A program made the translations under genes and the position numbers. A model generated the notes under the pieces. The model ran no database searches. It was not told the DNA's origin and saw only the letters and a program-made list of their open reading frames with translations. Positions 1-6,909 of a stretch of DNA of 7,963 nt are shown here, piece after piece. Positions within the stretch are counted from its first letter, which is position 1. Every line of letters starts with the position of its first letter. Origin of the DNA: Rhodobacter sp. (GTDB lineage Bacteria; Pseudomonadota; Alphaproteobacteria; Rhodobacterales; Rhodobacteraceae); NCBI GenBank assembly GCA_013824055.1, contig PNNE01000173.1, forward strand, positions 1 through 7,963, given 5' to 3'.

Positions 1-410
1 AGGCCCTGCGCTTCGCGGGCGGCGATGGCCTCGGCGAAGCTGGCCTCGACGTCATCCGACAGGAACGAGCGGATGCGGTCAAGCTCACCCTTCTCGAAGG
101 CCATCAGGATCATCTCGTAGGCACCACGGGCACCTTCCAGGAAGGGGCCGACAGTGAAGGACGGTTCGACCTTCTTCATTTCGGCCAGGGCCCTGGCGGC
201 GTCGGAGCCTTCGGGAACATGGTCGACGATGTCACGGTCGGGGCCACCCTCGATCACCTCGAAGTCGCGGCGGACACGGGGACGGACGTCCTCAAGCGGG
301 ATCGGCGGCTTCTCGAACCCGTCGCGGGTGCCAAGGACGGAACGGAGCTTCAGGATGAGGAAGACCGCGATCCCGGCAAGGACCAGGAGTTGGATCAGGG
401 ATCCGTTCAT
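1..410 (-). CDS. Tim44/TimA-family membrane-anchored protein (partial, N-terminal part)
   Basis: Reads on the minus strand from ATG at 410 to the left window edge, giving 136 residues with no stop. The protein begins MNGSLIQLLVLAGIAVFLIL, a single N-terminal membrane segment (about residues 4-22). A charged linker follows (GTRDGFEKPPIP, RPRVRRDFEVIEGG), then the start of a globular domain with the GPFLEGARGAYEMILMAFEKGELDRIRSFLS pattern typical of bacterial Tim44-like domains. In alphaproteobacteria these inner-membrane-tethered proteins (often called TimA) are thought to act as adaptors at the membrane; the substrate is not known from sequence. A GAGG ribosome-binding site sits 6 bases before the ATG (plus-strand CCTC at 417-420). 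The gene is divergent from fxsA. The C-terminal half lies outside the window. Family assignment is fairly sure; the cellular role is inference. Confidence 0.85.
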   Translation of the reverse strand, partial: MNGSLIQLLVLAGIAVFLILKLRSVLGTRDGFEKPPIPLEDVRPRVRRDFEVIEGGPDRDIVDHVPEGSDAARALAEMKKVEPSFTVGPFLEGARGAYEMILMAFEKGELDRIRSFLSDDVEASFAEAIAAREAQG

Positions 411-431
411 GAGTAACCTCGGACTTTCCGT

Positions 432-459
432 TTGAAACCTTTGGGTCTGCCCTTATGTA
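432..459 (+). promoter_or_regulatory. Candidate housekeeping promoter of fxsA
   Basis: TTGAAA (432-437) is followed after 16 bases by TATGTA (454-459). A start near 466 would give a leader of about 45 bases before fxsA. The -10 lies in the loop region of a 15-base inverted repeat, GCCCT-TATGT-AGGGC (449-463), which could also be an operator. Support is from position and partial consensus only. Confidence 0.35.
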
Positions 460-482
460 GGGCGGGGTCGCGGCGAAGTCTA
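454..482 (-). promoter_or_regulatory. Candidate housekeeping promoter of the Tim44-like gene
   Basis: On the minus strand TAGACT (plus 477-482) is followed after 17 bases by TACATA (plus 454-459), a plausible -35/-10 pair for the main sigma factor. The predicted start near 447 would leave a leader of about 37 bases. The -10 hexamer is shared, in inverse reading, with the candidate fxsA promoter. Hexamer matches are only partial (4/6 and 3/6). Confidence 0.35.
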
Positions 483-510
483 CCATGTGACCGAAGAACG
501 CAGGTGGAGA

Positions 511-945
511 ATGAATATGTGGGTCGTGCTGGGCGTGCTGGCCTTGCCGCTGGTCGAGATCGCGCTGTTCGTGACGCTGGGGGCAGCGCTGGGACTGTGG
601 CTGACGCTGGCCTGGGTGCTGCTGACCGGGATCGGCGGGGTCCTGATGCTGAAGGGCCTGGCGCTGTCGGGCCGGCACCGGCTGCGCGAGGGGTTGCAGG
701 AGGGGTTGCAGGACCCGCTGTCGCCGCTGGCGCACAAGGCGCTGATCGGGCTGGCGGCGGTGCTCTTGGTCCTGCCGGGGTTCTTCACCGACACGCTGGG
801 GCTGATCCTGCTGCTGCCCCCGGTGCGCGGCCTTGTCATCCGGCAGATGGGCCGCCGGATGCGCGGCGTGATGGTCGTCCGGCGCCGGGCAAATCGCGAC
901 GACGACGTCTATGAGCATCGGCCGCTGGACGATGATCCGGACTGA
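511..945 (+). CDS. fxsA: FxsA family membrane protein
   Basis: A 144-residue inner-membrane protein of the FxsA family, named for the E. coli protein whose overproduction suppresses F-plasmid exclusion of phage T7; its normal role is unclear. It has two N-terminal membrane segments (about residues 3-22 and 26-48) with the family's PLVEIALFVTLGAALGLW pattern. A third hydrophobic hairpin carries the hallmark PGFFTDTLGLILLLPPVR (about residues 90-107). The tail is basic then acidic (RRRANRDDD, DDDPD) and presumably cytoplasmic. The family usually runs about 140-170 residues, so it appears complete. AGGTGG at 502-507 precedes ATG 511 closely; a second ATG at 517 has better spacing and may be the true start. 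A GTG at 487 is also in frame but lies upstream of the ribosome-binding site. Divergent from the Tim44-like gene. The next gene, glgC, begins 96 bases downstream with its own promoter, so co-transcription is not required. Confidence 0.88.
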   Translation: MNMWVVLGVLALPLVEIALFVTLGAALGLWLTLAWVLLTGIGGVLMLKGLALSGRHRLREGLQEGLQDPLSPLAHKALIGLAAVLLVLPGFFTDTLGLILLLPPVRGLVIRQMGRRMRGVMVVRRRANRDDDVYEHRPLDDDPD

Positions 946-975
946 TTTCCGCGCGCTGACCACCGGATCGTGAGG

Positions 976-1000
976 GGAACCGCGGCGGCGCGGGGGCGTT
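976..1000 (+). promoter_or_regulatory. EcfG-type (general stress) promoter of glgC-glgX
   Basis: GGAAC at 976-980 and CGTT at 997-1000 are separated by 16 bases, an exact match to the alphaproteobacterial sigma-EcfG consensus (GGAAC, 16-17 bases, CGTT). A transcript starting about 7 bases after CGTT would begin near 1007, giving a leader of about 35 bases to the GTG at 1042. It also rules out the longer reading of glgC from GTG 970, which would begin upstream of the promoter. That this sigma factor exists in the organism is inferred from several such sites in the window. Confidence 0.7.
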
Positions 1001-1041
1001 GGTCTGGCACATCCAGAAGCCAGTGCCGAAGCGAGGTTGCC

Positions 1042-2253
1042 GTGACCGTCTCTCCCGAACCGAACCACACTGTCGCGATTGTCCTGGCTGGCGGTCAGGG
1101 CACCAGATTGTTCGAGCTGACCGGCCGCGACTGCAAGCCGGCGCTGCCCTTCGCCCGCTTTCACCGCATTGTCGACTTCACGATGGCCGCGCTGGCGCGG
1201 TCGGGCGTGGGCCGGGTGCTGGTCGGAACGCAGTACCGGCCGGAAACGCTGACGGCGCATCTGCGCGAGGTCTGGGACCCGGTCTGGCCGGATGGCGGGC
1301 TTGTGCTGCGCGACGGGTCGACGGCCGGACCTGCGGGCTATCGCGGCACGGCGGATGTGCTGCGGGCCAATGCGGCCGAGCTGGACGCGATGGGTGCGCG
1401 CGAAGTGCTGGTCGTGGCCGCGGACCATGTCTATTCGATGGACTACCGCGGCTTCGTCGAAGCCCACCGGGAAAGCGGCGCCAAGCTGACGCTGGCGGCA
1501 CTGCCCGTCCCGCGTGACCAGGCCGCGCGGTTCGGCATCGTGACCGAGGGTCCGGGCCACCGGATCGCCGACTTTGCCGAGAAGCCGGCCAGACCTGCGG
1601 CGATCTTCGGCGACCCGAAACACTCGCTGGCCTCGCTGGGGATCTACGTGATCGACTGGCCCTGGCTGCGCGAGGTGCTGGCCGATCCCGGGGTGCTGGA
1701 TTTCGGCGAGGATGTGATCCCTCGGGCGGTGCGTGGCGGCGAGGCGGCAGTCTGGCGCTGGGACGGGTACTGGCGCGATGTGGGCACGCTGGACGGGCTG
1801 CGCGAAAGCTGGCTGGACTTCGAACAGGGTCCGCCGCCCTGTCGCAGACCCCTGGTCCCCGGCATGAAGGTGCGGATGCAGGCGGCGACGCTGCCGCGCG
1901 ACGGTTTCAACTCCAGCGTCAACATGGGCGGGCTGCGGCTGATGTCGCCGCTGGTGGGCAGCGGCAATCCCGACCGCTGGACCGCGCTGGACCGGTCGGT
2001 CCTGATGCCGGGGGCGCGCGTCTCGCCCGGCGTGCGGCTGACCAATGTGATCGTGGCACCGAACACGGTGATCCCGCAGGGGCTGCGCATCGGCGACGAC
2101 CCCGAAGAGGACGCGCGGTGGTTCCGCGTCTCGGACGGGACCACGCTGGTCACTTCGGCCATGCTGGCGCGGCGCGGTGCGATGCGGGCACCCTTGTTTC
2201 CGCTGTTTCCTGGCGGGTCGATGCTGCTTCGCAAGGCGCAGGGGGTCCGATGA
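1042..2253 (+). CDS. glgC: Glucose-1-phosphate adenylyltransferase (ADP-glucose pyrophosphorylase), compact form
   Basis: Makes ADP-glucose from glucose-1-phosphate and ATP, the committed step of bacterial glycogen synthesis, in the cytoplasm. The N-terminal nucleotidyltransferase domain (about residues 10-270) has VLAGGQGTRL (14-23), KPALPF (from K32), YRGTAD, the catalytic AADHVY with D128, the glucose-1-phosphate-binding FAEKP with K181, and YWRDVGT (243-249). The equivalent of E. coli activator-site K39 is Arg (R29), as I recall for rhodobacterial enzymes. A C-terminal left-handed beta-helix region follows, ending in EDARWFRVSDGTTLVTSAMLARRG. At 403 residues it is a little shorter than E. 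coli GlgC (431), mostly between the two domains and in the loop before YRGTAD. The GTG start is chosen because GAGG lies 5 bases upstream and the predicted stress promoter lies between it and the next upstream GTG (970). Its stop overlaps the glgX start (ATGA), so the two are translationally coupled. No glgA, glgB or glgP is adjacent; a canonical glg operon may exist elsewhere. Confidence 0.9.
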   Translation: MTVSPEPNHTVAIVLAGGQGTRLFELTGRDCKPALPFARFHRIVDFTMAALARSGVGRVLVGTQYRPETLTAHLREVWDPVWPDGGLVLRDGSTAGPAGYRGTADVLRANAAELDAMGAREVLVVAADHVYSMDYRGFVEAHRESGAKLTLAALPVPRDQAARFGIVTEGPGHRIADFAEKPARPAAIFGDPKHSLASLGIYVIDWPWLREVLADPGVLDFGEDVIPRAVRGGEAAVWRWDGYWRDVGTLDGLRESWLDFEQGPPPCRRPLVPGMKVRMQAATLPRDGFNSSVNMGGLRLMSPLVGSGNPDRWTALDRSVLMPGARVSPGVRLTNVIVAPNTVIPQGLRIGDDPEEDARWFRVSDGTTLVTSAMLARRGAMRAPLFPLFPGGSMLLRKAQGVR

Positions 2254-4293
2254 TCCACGGGCAGACGATGACTCCCGCCTTCGACGCAACCAAGGGCCGC
2301 CCCGACACGATCGGGGCGGTTTGTGATGGCGAGGGCACCAACTTCGCCCTGTTCTCCGAGAATGCGACGCGGGTGGAGCTGTGCCTGTTTGACGACGACG
2401 GCAAGGTCGAGACCGCGCGGCTGGACCTGCCGGACATGCAGGGCGGGATCTGGTTCGGCTATCTGCCGGGCGTCGGGCCGGGGCAGGTCTACGGCTACCG
2501 GGTGCATGGCCCCTGGGCGCCCGAGGCAGGGCATCGGTTCAATCCGGCCAAGCTGTTGCTGGACCCCTATGCCCGCGAGTTGCGGGGCGAGCTGACCTGG
2601 GACCCGGCGGTCTTTGGGCATGCGGGCGACGATCTGACCAGGGACGACCGCGACTCGGCCCGCTTCGTGCCGAAGGCCGTGGTGGTGGACCCCGAATTCG
2701 ACTGGACCGCCGACGCGGCGCTGCGCCACCGCTGGGAAGAAACCCTGATCTGGGAGGCGCATCCCAAGGGGGCGACGATGCTGAATCCCGGCGTCCCCGG
2801 AGGCGGACCGGGGGTCGCTGTGTGGTCTGGCCTCGGAGGCGATCATCGCGCATCTGCAACGGATCGGAGTGACCGCAGTGGAGCTGTTGCCGATGCACGG
2901 GTTCCTGCATGACCAGTTCCTGCTGGACAAGGGGCTGACGAACTACTGGGGGTACAACACGCTATCCTTCTTTGCGCCGCACCGGGCCTATCTGAAGACA
3001 GGTCGCGCCGATGAGGTGAAGCAGGTCATTCGCAAGCTGCACAAGGCGGGGATCGAGGTGATCCTGGACGTGGTCTACAACCACACGGCCGAGGGGTCCG
3101 AGCTGGGGCCGACGCTGTCGTTCCGGGGGATCGACAACGCCTCCTATTACCTGCTGGCGACGAACAGGCGGCACTGTTTCGACACGACGGGCTGCGGCAA
3201 CACGCTGAACGTGGCGCATCCGATGGTGCTGCGGATGGTGATCGACAGCCTGCGCTACTGGGTGCAGGCGATGCATGTCGACGGGTTCCGCTTCGACCTT
3301 GCCTCCACTCTGGGGCGCGAGGCCGAAGGGTTCGAGCGCGACGGCTCGTTCTTCGCGGCCATCCGGCAGGACCCGGTGCTGAGCCAGGTCAAGCTGATCG
3401 CCGAGCCGTGGGACATCGGCGAGGGCGGCTATCAGGTCGGAGGGTTCCCCTTCCCGTTCCGCGAATGGAACGACAAGGCGCGCGACGACATGCGGGCCTA
3501 CTGGCGGCGCGATCCGGGGCTGAAGGGCGATCTGGCGCAGCGGCTGCTGGGGTCTCCGATCCAGTTCGACCATTCGCGGCGGCCGGCGACCTCCTCGATC
3601 AACTTCCTGGCGGCGCATGACGGGTTCACCCTGCGCGATGTGGTCAGCCATGACGGCAAGCACAACGAGGCCAATGGCGAGGACAACCGCGACGGCCACG
3701 ATCACAACATCAGCCACAATCTGGGGGCCGAGGGGCCGACCGACGATCCCGGCATCCTGGAGGCGCGGCACCGCCGGTCGAAGGCGATGCTGGCGACGCT
3801 GCTCTTGTCGCAGGGCGTGCCGATGCTGCTGGCGGGTGACGAGTTCGGGCAGACCCAGGGCGGCAACAACAACACCTATGCCCAGGACAGCGAGATCTCC
3901 TGGCTGCACTGGGACGCCGCGGATGATCGGCTGGTGGCCGCGGTGGCGGCCCTTGTCGCCTTCCGGCGCGAGGTGGGGCTGGCGGATTCGCGCTTTGCCC
4001 GCGGTCCGGGCGAGGGTGACGGACCCGAGATCACCTGGCACGGACCGGACGGGTCGCTGGCCGAGGACGGCTGGGCGCAGGAGGCTCCGCTTGGGTTGCG
4101 CTATCATCGGGCGGAAAGCGATCTTCTGATCGTGCTGGCTCCGGGGGAGGCGGCAGAGTTCCAGCTGCCCGAGGGCACCTGGCGGCGGCGGATCGACAGT
4201 TCGCGCGATCCGGTCGTGTGCGATACAATCGAAAGCGGCAAAGTTTCGCTGGGCTGGCAATCGGTGTCGGTCTGGCAGGAAGTGGCGGGGTAG
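2250..4293 (+). pseudogene. glgX: Glycogen debranching enzyme GlgX, interrupted by a one-base frameshift
   Basis: GlgX hydrolyses alpha-1,6 branches in limit-dextrin glycogen. Removing one base in the CCCCGG run at 2795-2800 joins codons 2250-2798 (183 residues) to 2800-4290 (497 residues), giving a 680-residue protein; E. coli GlgX has 657. The join reads LNPGVP then EADRGSLCGLASEAII, as the family expects. Without correction the first frame ends at a stop at 2910-2912. The N-terminal part is a CBM48 domain (about residues 18-125), then a GH13 barrel with VILDVVYNHT, GFRFDLAS (nucleophile D349), LIAEPWDIG (acid/base E385) and AAHDGFT (D457), numbered on the repaired protein. Spacing of these residues (36 and 72) equals that of E. 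coli GlgX D335/E371/D443. A small C-terminal beta domain ends in QEVAG. ATG 2250 overlaps the glgC stop, with GGGGG at 2241-2245 as a weak ribosome-binding site; ATG 2268 is an alternative. The reading frame after the lesion is undamaged, so the shift is recent or a sequencing error. A start at GTG 2869 inside the gene is unlikely to be real because it would drop the first barrel strands. Confidence 0.88.
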
Positions 4294-4298
4294 CGGCC

Positions 4299-4324
4299 GG
4301 AACCTTCGGACGGCCCGCAGCGTT
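4299..4324 (+). promoter_or_regulatory. EcfG-type (general stress) promoter of the PPOX-like stress gene
   Basis: GGAAC at 4299-4303 and CGTT at 4321-4324 are separated by 17 bases, an exact match to the EcfG consensus. The -35 begins 5 bases after the glgX stop. A start near 4331 gives a leader of about 30 bases carrying the GGAGA ribosome-binding site. The downstream product, a general-stress-type flavoprotein, fits this kind of control. Confidence 0.75.
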
Positions 4325-4361
4325 GGGATCAGGACTTCCCCCATTGCAACGGAGACGAAAG

Positions 4362-4880
4362 ATGGCACTGGTCAGCGACCACGAGAACACCCGGAACCCG
4401 CCCGCAATCCCGCCGATCGAGGCGGACCGGGTCTGGGAGATGCTGAAGGCGATCGACATCGCGATGCTGGTCACCCGCAGCGCCGACGGCCTGCGCGGTC
4501 GGCCGATGTCGACGATCCCCACGCCGGAAAAGGGCGTGATCTACATCCTGACGGAAAGCGACAGCACGGCGGCGCGGGATATCCGGGTCGATGGCTCGGT
4601 CTTTCTGGGCTACCAGGGGCGCGGCGATCATGTCGCGCTGGTGGGTCAGGCCACGGTCGACCCGGACAAGGGTCTGGTCAAGGACCTGTGGAACCCCGGC
4701 GCGCAGCTGTTCTGGCCGCAAGGGCCCGAAGTGCATGACGTGGTGACGCTGGTGATCGACCCCGGACACGCCGATGTGTGGGACGGGCCGGGCCTCCTGC
4801 GCGGCATCGCCGAGATCGTCGCCGGTGCGGTGACGGGAAGATCCCCCGACCTGGGCACCAGGGGCGAGGCCGAGCTGTAA
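4362..4880 (+). CDS. Pyridoxamine 5'-phosphate oxidase-like general stress protein
   Basis: A 172-residue cytoplasmic protein with the split-barrel fold of the pyridoxamine-phosphate-oxidase-like family, specifically the general-stress-protein-26 type (Pyrid_ox_like). Such proteins bind FMN, FAD or similar cofactors; the physiological reaction is usually unknown. Visible marks are a lead helix VWEMLKAIDIAMLVTRS (24-40), strands LRGRPMSTIP (44-53) and GVIYILTESDSTAARDI (58-74), VFLGYQ and HVALVGQATV (80-99), then LWNPGAQLFWPQGPEVHDVVTLVIDPGHADVWDGP (109-143). That last stretch matches the family's W-x-WFPxG-DPxxxLLxVxPxxAxYWD pattern. A GGAGA ribosome-binding site (4351-4355) lies 6 bases before ATG 4362. 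A longer in-frame reading from 4218 would overlap glgX and start upstream of the predicted stress promoter, so it is rejected. It follows glgX by 68 bases with its own EcfG-type promoter. Its stop is 4 bases from the stop of the convergent PerM-family gene. Confidence 0.87.
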   Translation: MALVSDHENTRNPPAIPPIEADRVWEMLKAIDIAMLVTRSADGLRGRPMSTIPTPEKGVIYILTESDSTAARDIRVDGSVFLGYQGRGDHVALVGQATVDPDKGLVKDLWNPGAQLFWPQGPEVHDVVTLVIDPGHADVWDGPGLLRGIAEIVAGAVTGRSPDLGTRGEAEL

Positions 4881-4884
4881 GGCG

Positions 4885-6753
4885 TCAGGCCGCCGCGGCG
4901 GTCGTCTTGTCGAAGGCATGGGAGAACAGCTCTTCCATGCCTGCGACAGCAAAGTCCGCTGCACCCTTGCCGGGCGGTGCGGGCTTTGCTTCGGACGGGT
5001 CCGGCCACAGCGCGATCCCCAGCTTCACACCCGGCAAGCGACGGCGGAGCAGGCGGATCTGCAAATCCACCGCGGCGCCGCGCGTCGGGTCCAGCGACAC
5101 CACCACCACGGTCTCGGGCGTGAAGTCGCCCAGCATCCGCGCCACCGACGCGCGCGGCGGCAGCGTCACCACTTCGGCCCCTTCGGCGCTAAGCGCCTGG
5201 GCCACCATCCGGGCAGCGGATTCGTCCAGCCGGGTCAGCGCGCCCATCACCAGGATCTTGCGGCCGAGTCCGTCAAGAATACCGTTGGAGACCAGCGTCT
5301 TGTCCCCGTCGGCCTGGGGCTGCGCACCTTCGGCGGCAAGGGCCAGCTCTTCCTCGACGACCGAGTCCAGTTCCTCGGTCAGTGTCCAGGCGGCGCTGGC
5401 GATGCGCTGGGTCTGGTGGTCCGACAGCAGGCCCGCGGAATGGTCGGCCTGCGCCAGCGCCAACGCCGGGATCGCGGTCCGGTCGTAGTAGTCCGCAAGG
5501 AAGTGCTTGGAGGTCGAGGTGGTGGCAGCCTCGGTGAACTCGATGATGCGGCCGGCCAGAAGGCGGTCGTACAGCCGGGCCGAGTCGGCCAGCACCGGCT
5601 GGTCGCCGAACATGATCGGGAACAGTCGCAGGCTGGGGACGTGGTGGCCGATCACGACAAGGCAGACGGTCAGCGGCGTGGCGATGATCAGCCCCATCGG
5701 CCCCCAGAGCCAGGTCCAGAACATGGCGGACACGATGACGGCCAGGGGGGAGACTCCGGTCCGGCTGCCATAAAACCAGGGTTCGATGATGTTCGAGGTG
5801 ACCAGTTCGACCACCAGGAACAGCGCCGCGGTCCACAGGACCAGCGACCAGTCGGGCGAGACGGCGAAGGCCATCAGCAGGGGCAGAATCGCCGAGATCG
5901 CCGAACCGATGTAGGGCACGAAGCGCAGGACCAGCGTGACAAGCCCGAAGAACAGCGCATTGGGAACGCCGATCACCCACAGGCCAAGCCAGATCGGAAT
6001 CGCGTAGATGACGTTCACCAGAAGCTGCGCGAGCAGATAGGTCGAGACCCGGCCCCCCGCCTCGGCCAGAAGGCGCGAGGTGGCCAGGATGTTCGCGCCG
6101 CCGATCAGCTGCACCAGACGGTCGCGCAGGGTCGCGCGTTCCAGAAGCGCGAAAATGACCACGACGAAGATCAGGCCGAAGATGCCCACGGGCGCAAGTG
6201 CGGGCAGGATGATCTCGGTCAGCCATTCGCGGACGCCCGGCTGTTCGACGACTTCCACCTTCATGGTCGTGTCCGAGGCCTCGGGATCGGCCGAGATGCG
6301 TTCGGAAATGCGCTCGACCATGCCTTGCAGGTGGGCGATGATCCGGCTGTCCGTGCCCGCGTCGAGGATGGTGTCGACCTTGGTCAGCACATTGCCCTGG
6401 TACTGCGGCAGGTTCATGCCGATCTGGCTGAGCTGGTAGGCCAGAATCAGGACAAAGGCCGCCACCATCGCGCCGGCGGACAGGACGGTGACGATCACGG
6501 CGGGGGTGTCGCGCAGTCCCCAGCCGCGCAGGTGATTGACCACGGGCGTCAGGATGAAGGTGAACAGCATCCCCAGGGCCAGGGGCAGGAACAGGTCCTG
6601 CGCAATGAACAGAATGGCGACGACGGCCGTGATGGTGGCAAGGGTGGTCAGCGAGACGATGGAGTTGCCAGAGGGAGAGGAGTTGCCAGAGCCCGACCAG
6701 AGATCCGCACGATCCTTCTGCGTCATGGCGACGTCATCGGTCTTTGGCATCAT
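4885..6753 (-). CDS. AI-2E/PerM family transporter with a C-terminal Rossmann-like soluble domain
   Basis: A 622-residue inner-membrane protein. Residues about 33-375 are the PerM/AI-2E-exporter domain. Membrane segments lie near 33-52, 54-73, 84-107, 180-204, 243-263, 265-297, 303-319 and 335-369. The region 125-180 is a soluble helical insertion, and the family's conserved FVPYIGSAISAILPLLMA and EPWFYGSRTGVSPLAVIVSAMFWTWLWGPMGLIIATPL are present. Substrates vary in this family (autoinducer-2, ions, unknown), so none is assigned. After residue 385 there is a long cytoplasmic tail. It has a helical acidic linker (455-475), then a predicted alternating beta/alpha domain (498-582) reading KILVMGALTRLDESAARMVAQ, AEVVTLPP, TVVVVSLD, VKLGIALWPD. 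Ordinary family members end near residue 350-370, so the tail is an addition. The start is ATG 6753 or the adjacent ATG 6750, with a weak GGGGGA upstream; ATG 6726 lacks a ribosome-binding site. An EcfG-type promoter lies just upstream. Divergent from the SDR-like gene and convergent with the PPOX-like gene. Confidence 0.88.
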   Translation of the reverse strand: MMPKTDDVAMTQKDRADLWSGSGNSSPSGNSIVSLTTLATITAVVAILFIAQDLFLPLALGMLFTFILTPVVNHLRGWGLRDTPAVIVTVLSAGAMVAAFVLILAYQLSQIGMNLPQYQGNVLTKVDTILDAGTDSRIIAHLQGMVERISERISADPEASDTTMKVEVVEQPGVREWLTEIILPALAPVGIFGLIFVVVIFALLERATLRDRLVQLIGGANILATSRLLAEAGGRVSTYLLAQLLVNVIYAIPIWLGLWVIGVPNALFFGLVTLVLRFVPYIGSAISAILPLLMAFAVSPDWSLVLWTAALFLVVELVTSNIIEPWFYGSRTGVSPLAVIVSAMFWTWLWGPMGLIIATPLTVCLVVIGHHVPSLRLFPIMFGDQPVLADSARLYDRLLAGRIIEFTEAATTSTSKHFLADYYDRTAIPALALAQADHSAGLLSDHQTQRIASAAWTLTEELDSVVEEELALAAEGAQPQADGDKTLVSNGILDGLGRKILVMGALTRLDESAARMVAQALSAEGAEVVTLPPRASVARMLGDFTPETVVVVSLDPTRGAAVDLQIRLLRRRLPGVKLGIALWPDPSEAKPAPPGKGAADFAVAGMEELFSHAFDKTTAAAA

Positions 6754-6777
6754 GTCCCCCGGCTGAACCGCAAGGAG

Positions 6778-6802
6778 AACGCCCGCGGCCTTCGGCGGTT
6801 CC
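6778..6802 (-). promoter_or_regulatory. EcfG-type (general stress) promoter of the PerM-family gene
   Basis: On the minus strand GGAAC (plus 6798-6802) and CGTT (plus 6778-6781) are separated by 16 bases, an exact match. A start near 6771 gives a leader of about 18 bases to ATG 6753. It lies back to back with the promoter of the SDR-like gene. Confidence 0.7.
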
Positions 6803-6860
6803 CTTCCAGTTTGTCATGGCACGCGCGTCGCGGAGTGCGGAGTGCAGGCTGCGCGGGGCG

Positions 6861-6885
6861 GGAACTTCGCGGGCAGTCGGGCGTT
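6861..6885 (+). promoter_or_regulatory. EcfG-type (general stress) promoter of the SDR-like gene
   Basis: GGAAC at 6861-6865 and CGTT at 6882-6885 are separated by 16 bases, an exact match. A start near 6892 gives a leader of about 37 bases with GAGGAG (6916-6921) 7 bases before the ATG. Confidence 0.75.
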
Positions 6886-6909
6886 GCGGCAGGGTGGAGC
6901 GGCAGGGTG
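6886..6909 (+). repeat. Two-copy 11-base direct repeat in the leader of the SDR-like gene
   Basis: GCGGCAGGGTG occurs at 6886-6896 and again at 6899-6909, a 13-base period, directly at and after the predicted transcription start. It may be a binding site for a regulator or simply a small duplication. A separate 7-base tandem, CGGAGTG twice, sits at 6831-6844 between the two divergent promoters. Confidence 0.5.

Noticed and set aside
292..2289. Open minus-strand frame of 665 codons across the Tim44-like gene, fxsA and glgC
   Set aside because: It runs antisense through recognisable genes, is dominated by Arg, Pro, Gln and His as expected from the reverse of GC-rich coding DNA, and shows no domain.
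2869..4293. Independent gene starting at GTG 2869 in the glgX second half
   Set aside because: The proper GlgX frame continues unbroken upstream of 2869 back to about 2800, there is no ribosome-binding site, and such a protein would lack the first part of the catalytic barrel.
2962..4368. Open minus-strand frame of 468 codons opposite glgX
   Set aside because: It is antisense to GH13 catalytic motifs on the plus strand, and its composition is typical of a shadow frame.
4889..4900. Perfect palindrome CCGCCGCGGCGG near the convergent stops, as a terminator
   Set aside because: It has no loop or T-run and encodes part of the alanine-rich C-terminus of the PerM-family protein. A similar GC palindrome at 7872-7883 also lacks other support.
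5617..5642. GGAAC-N16-CGTG on the plus strand, near the EcfG consensus
   Set aside because: It has one mismatch, lies inside and antisense to the PerM-family gene, and has no downstream start. Treated as chance.
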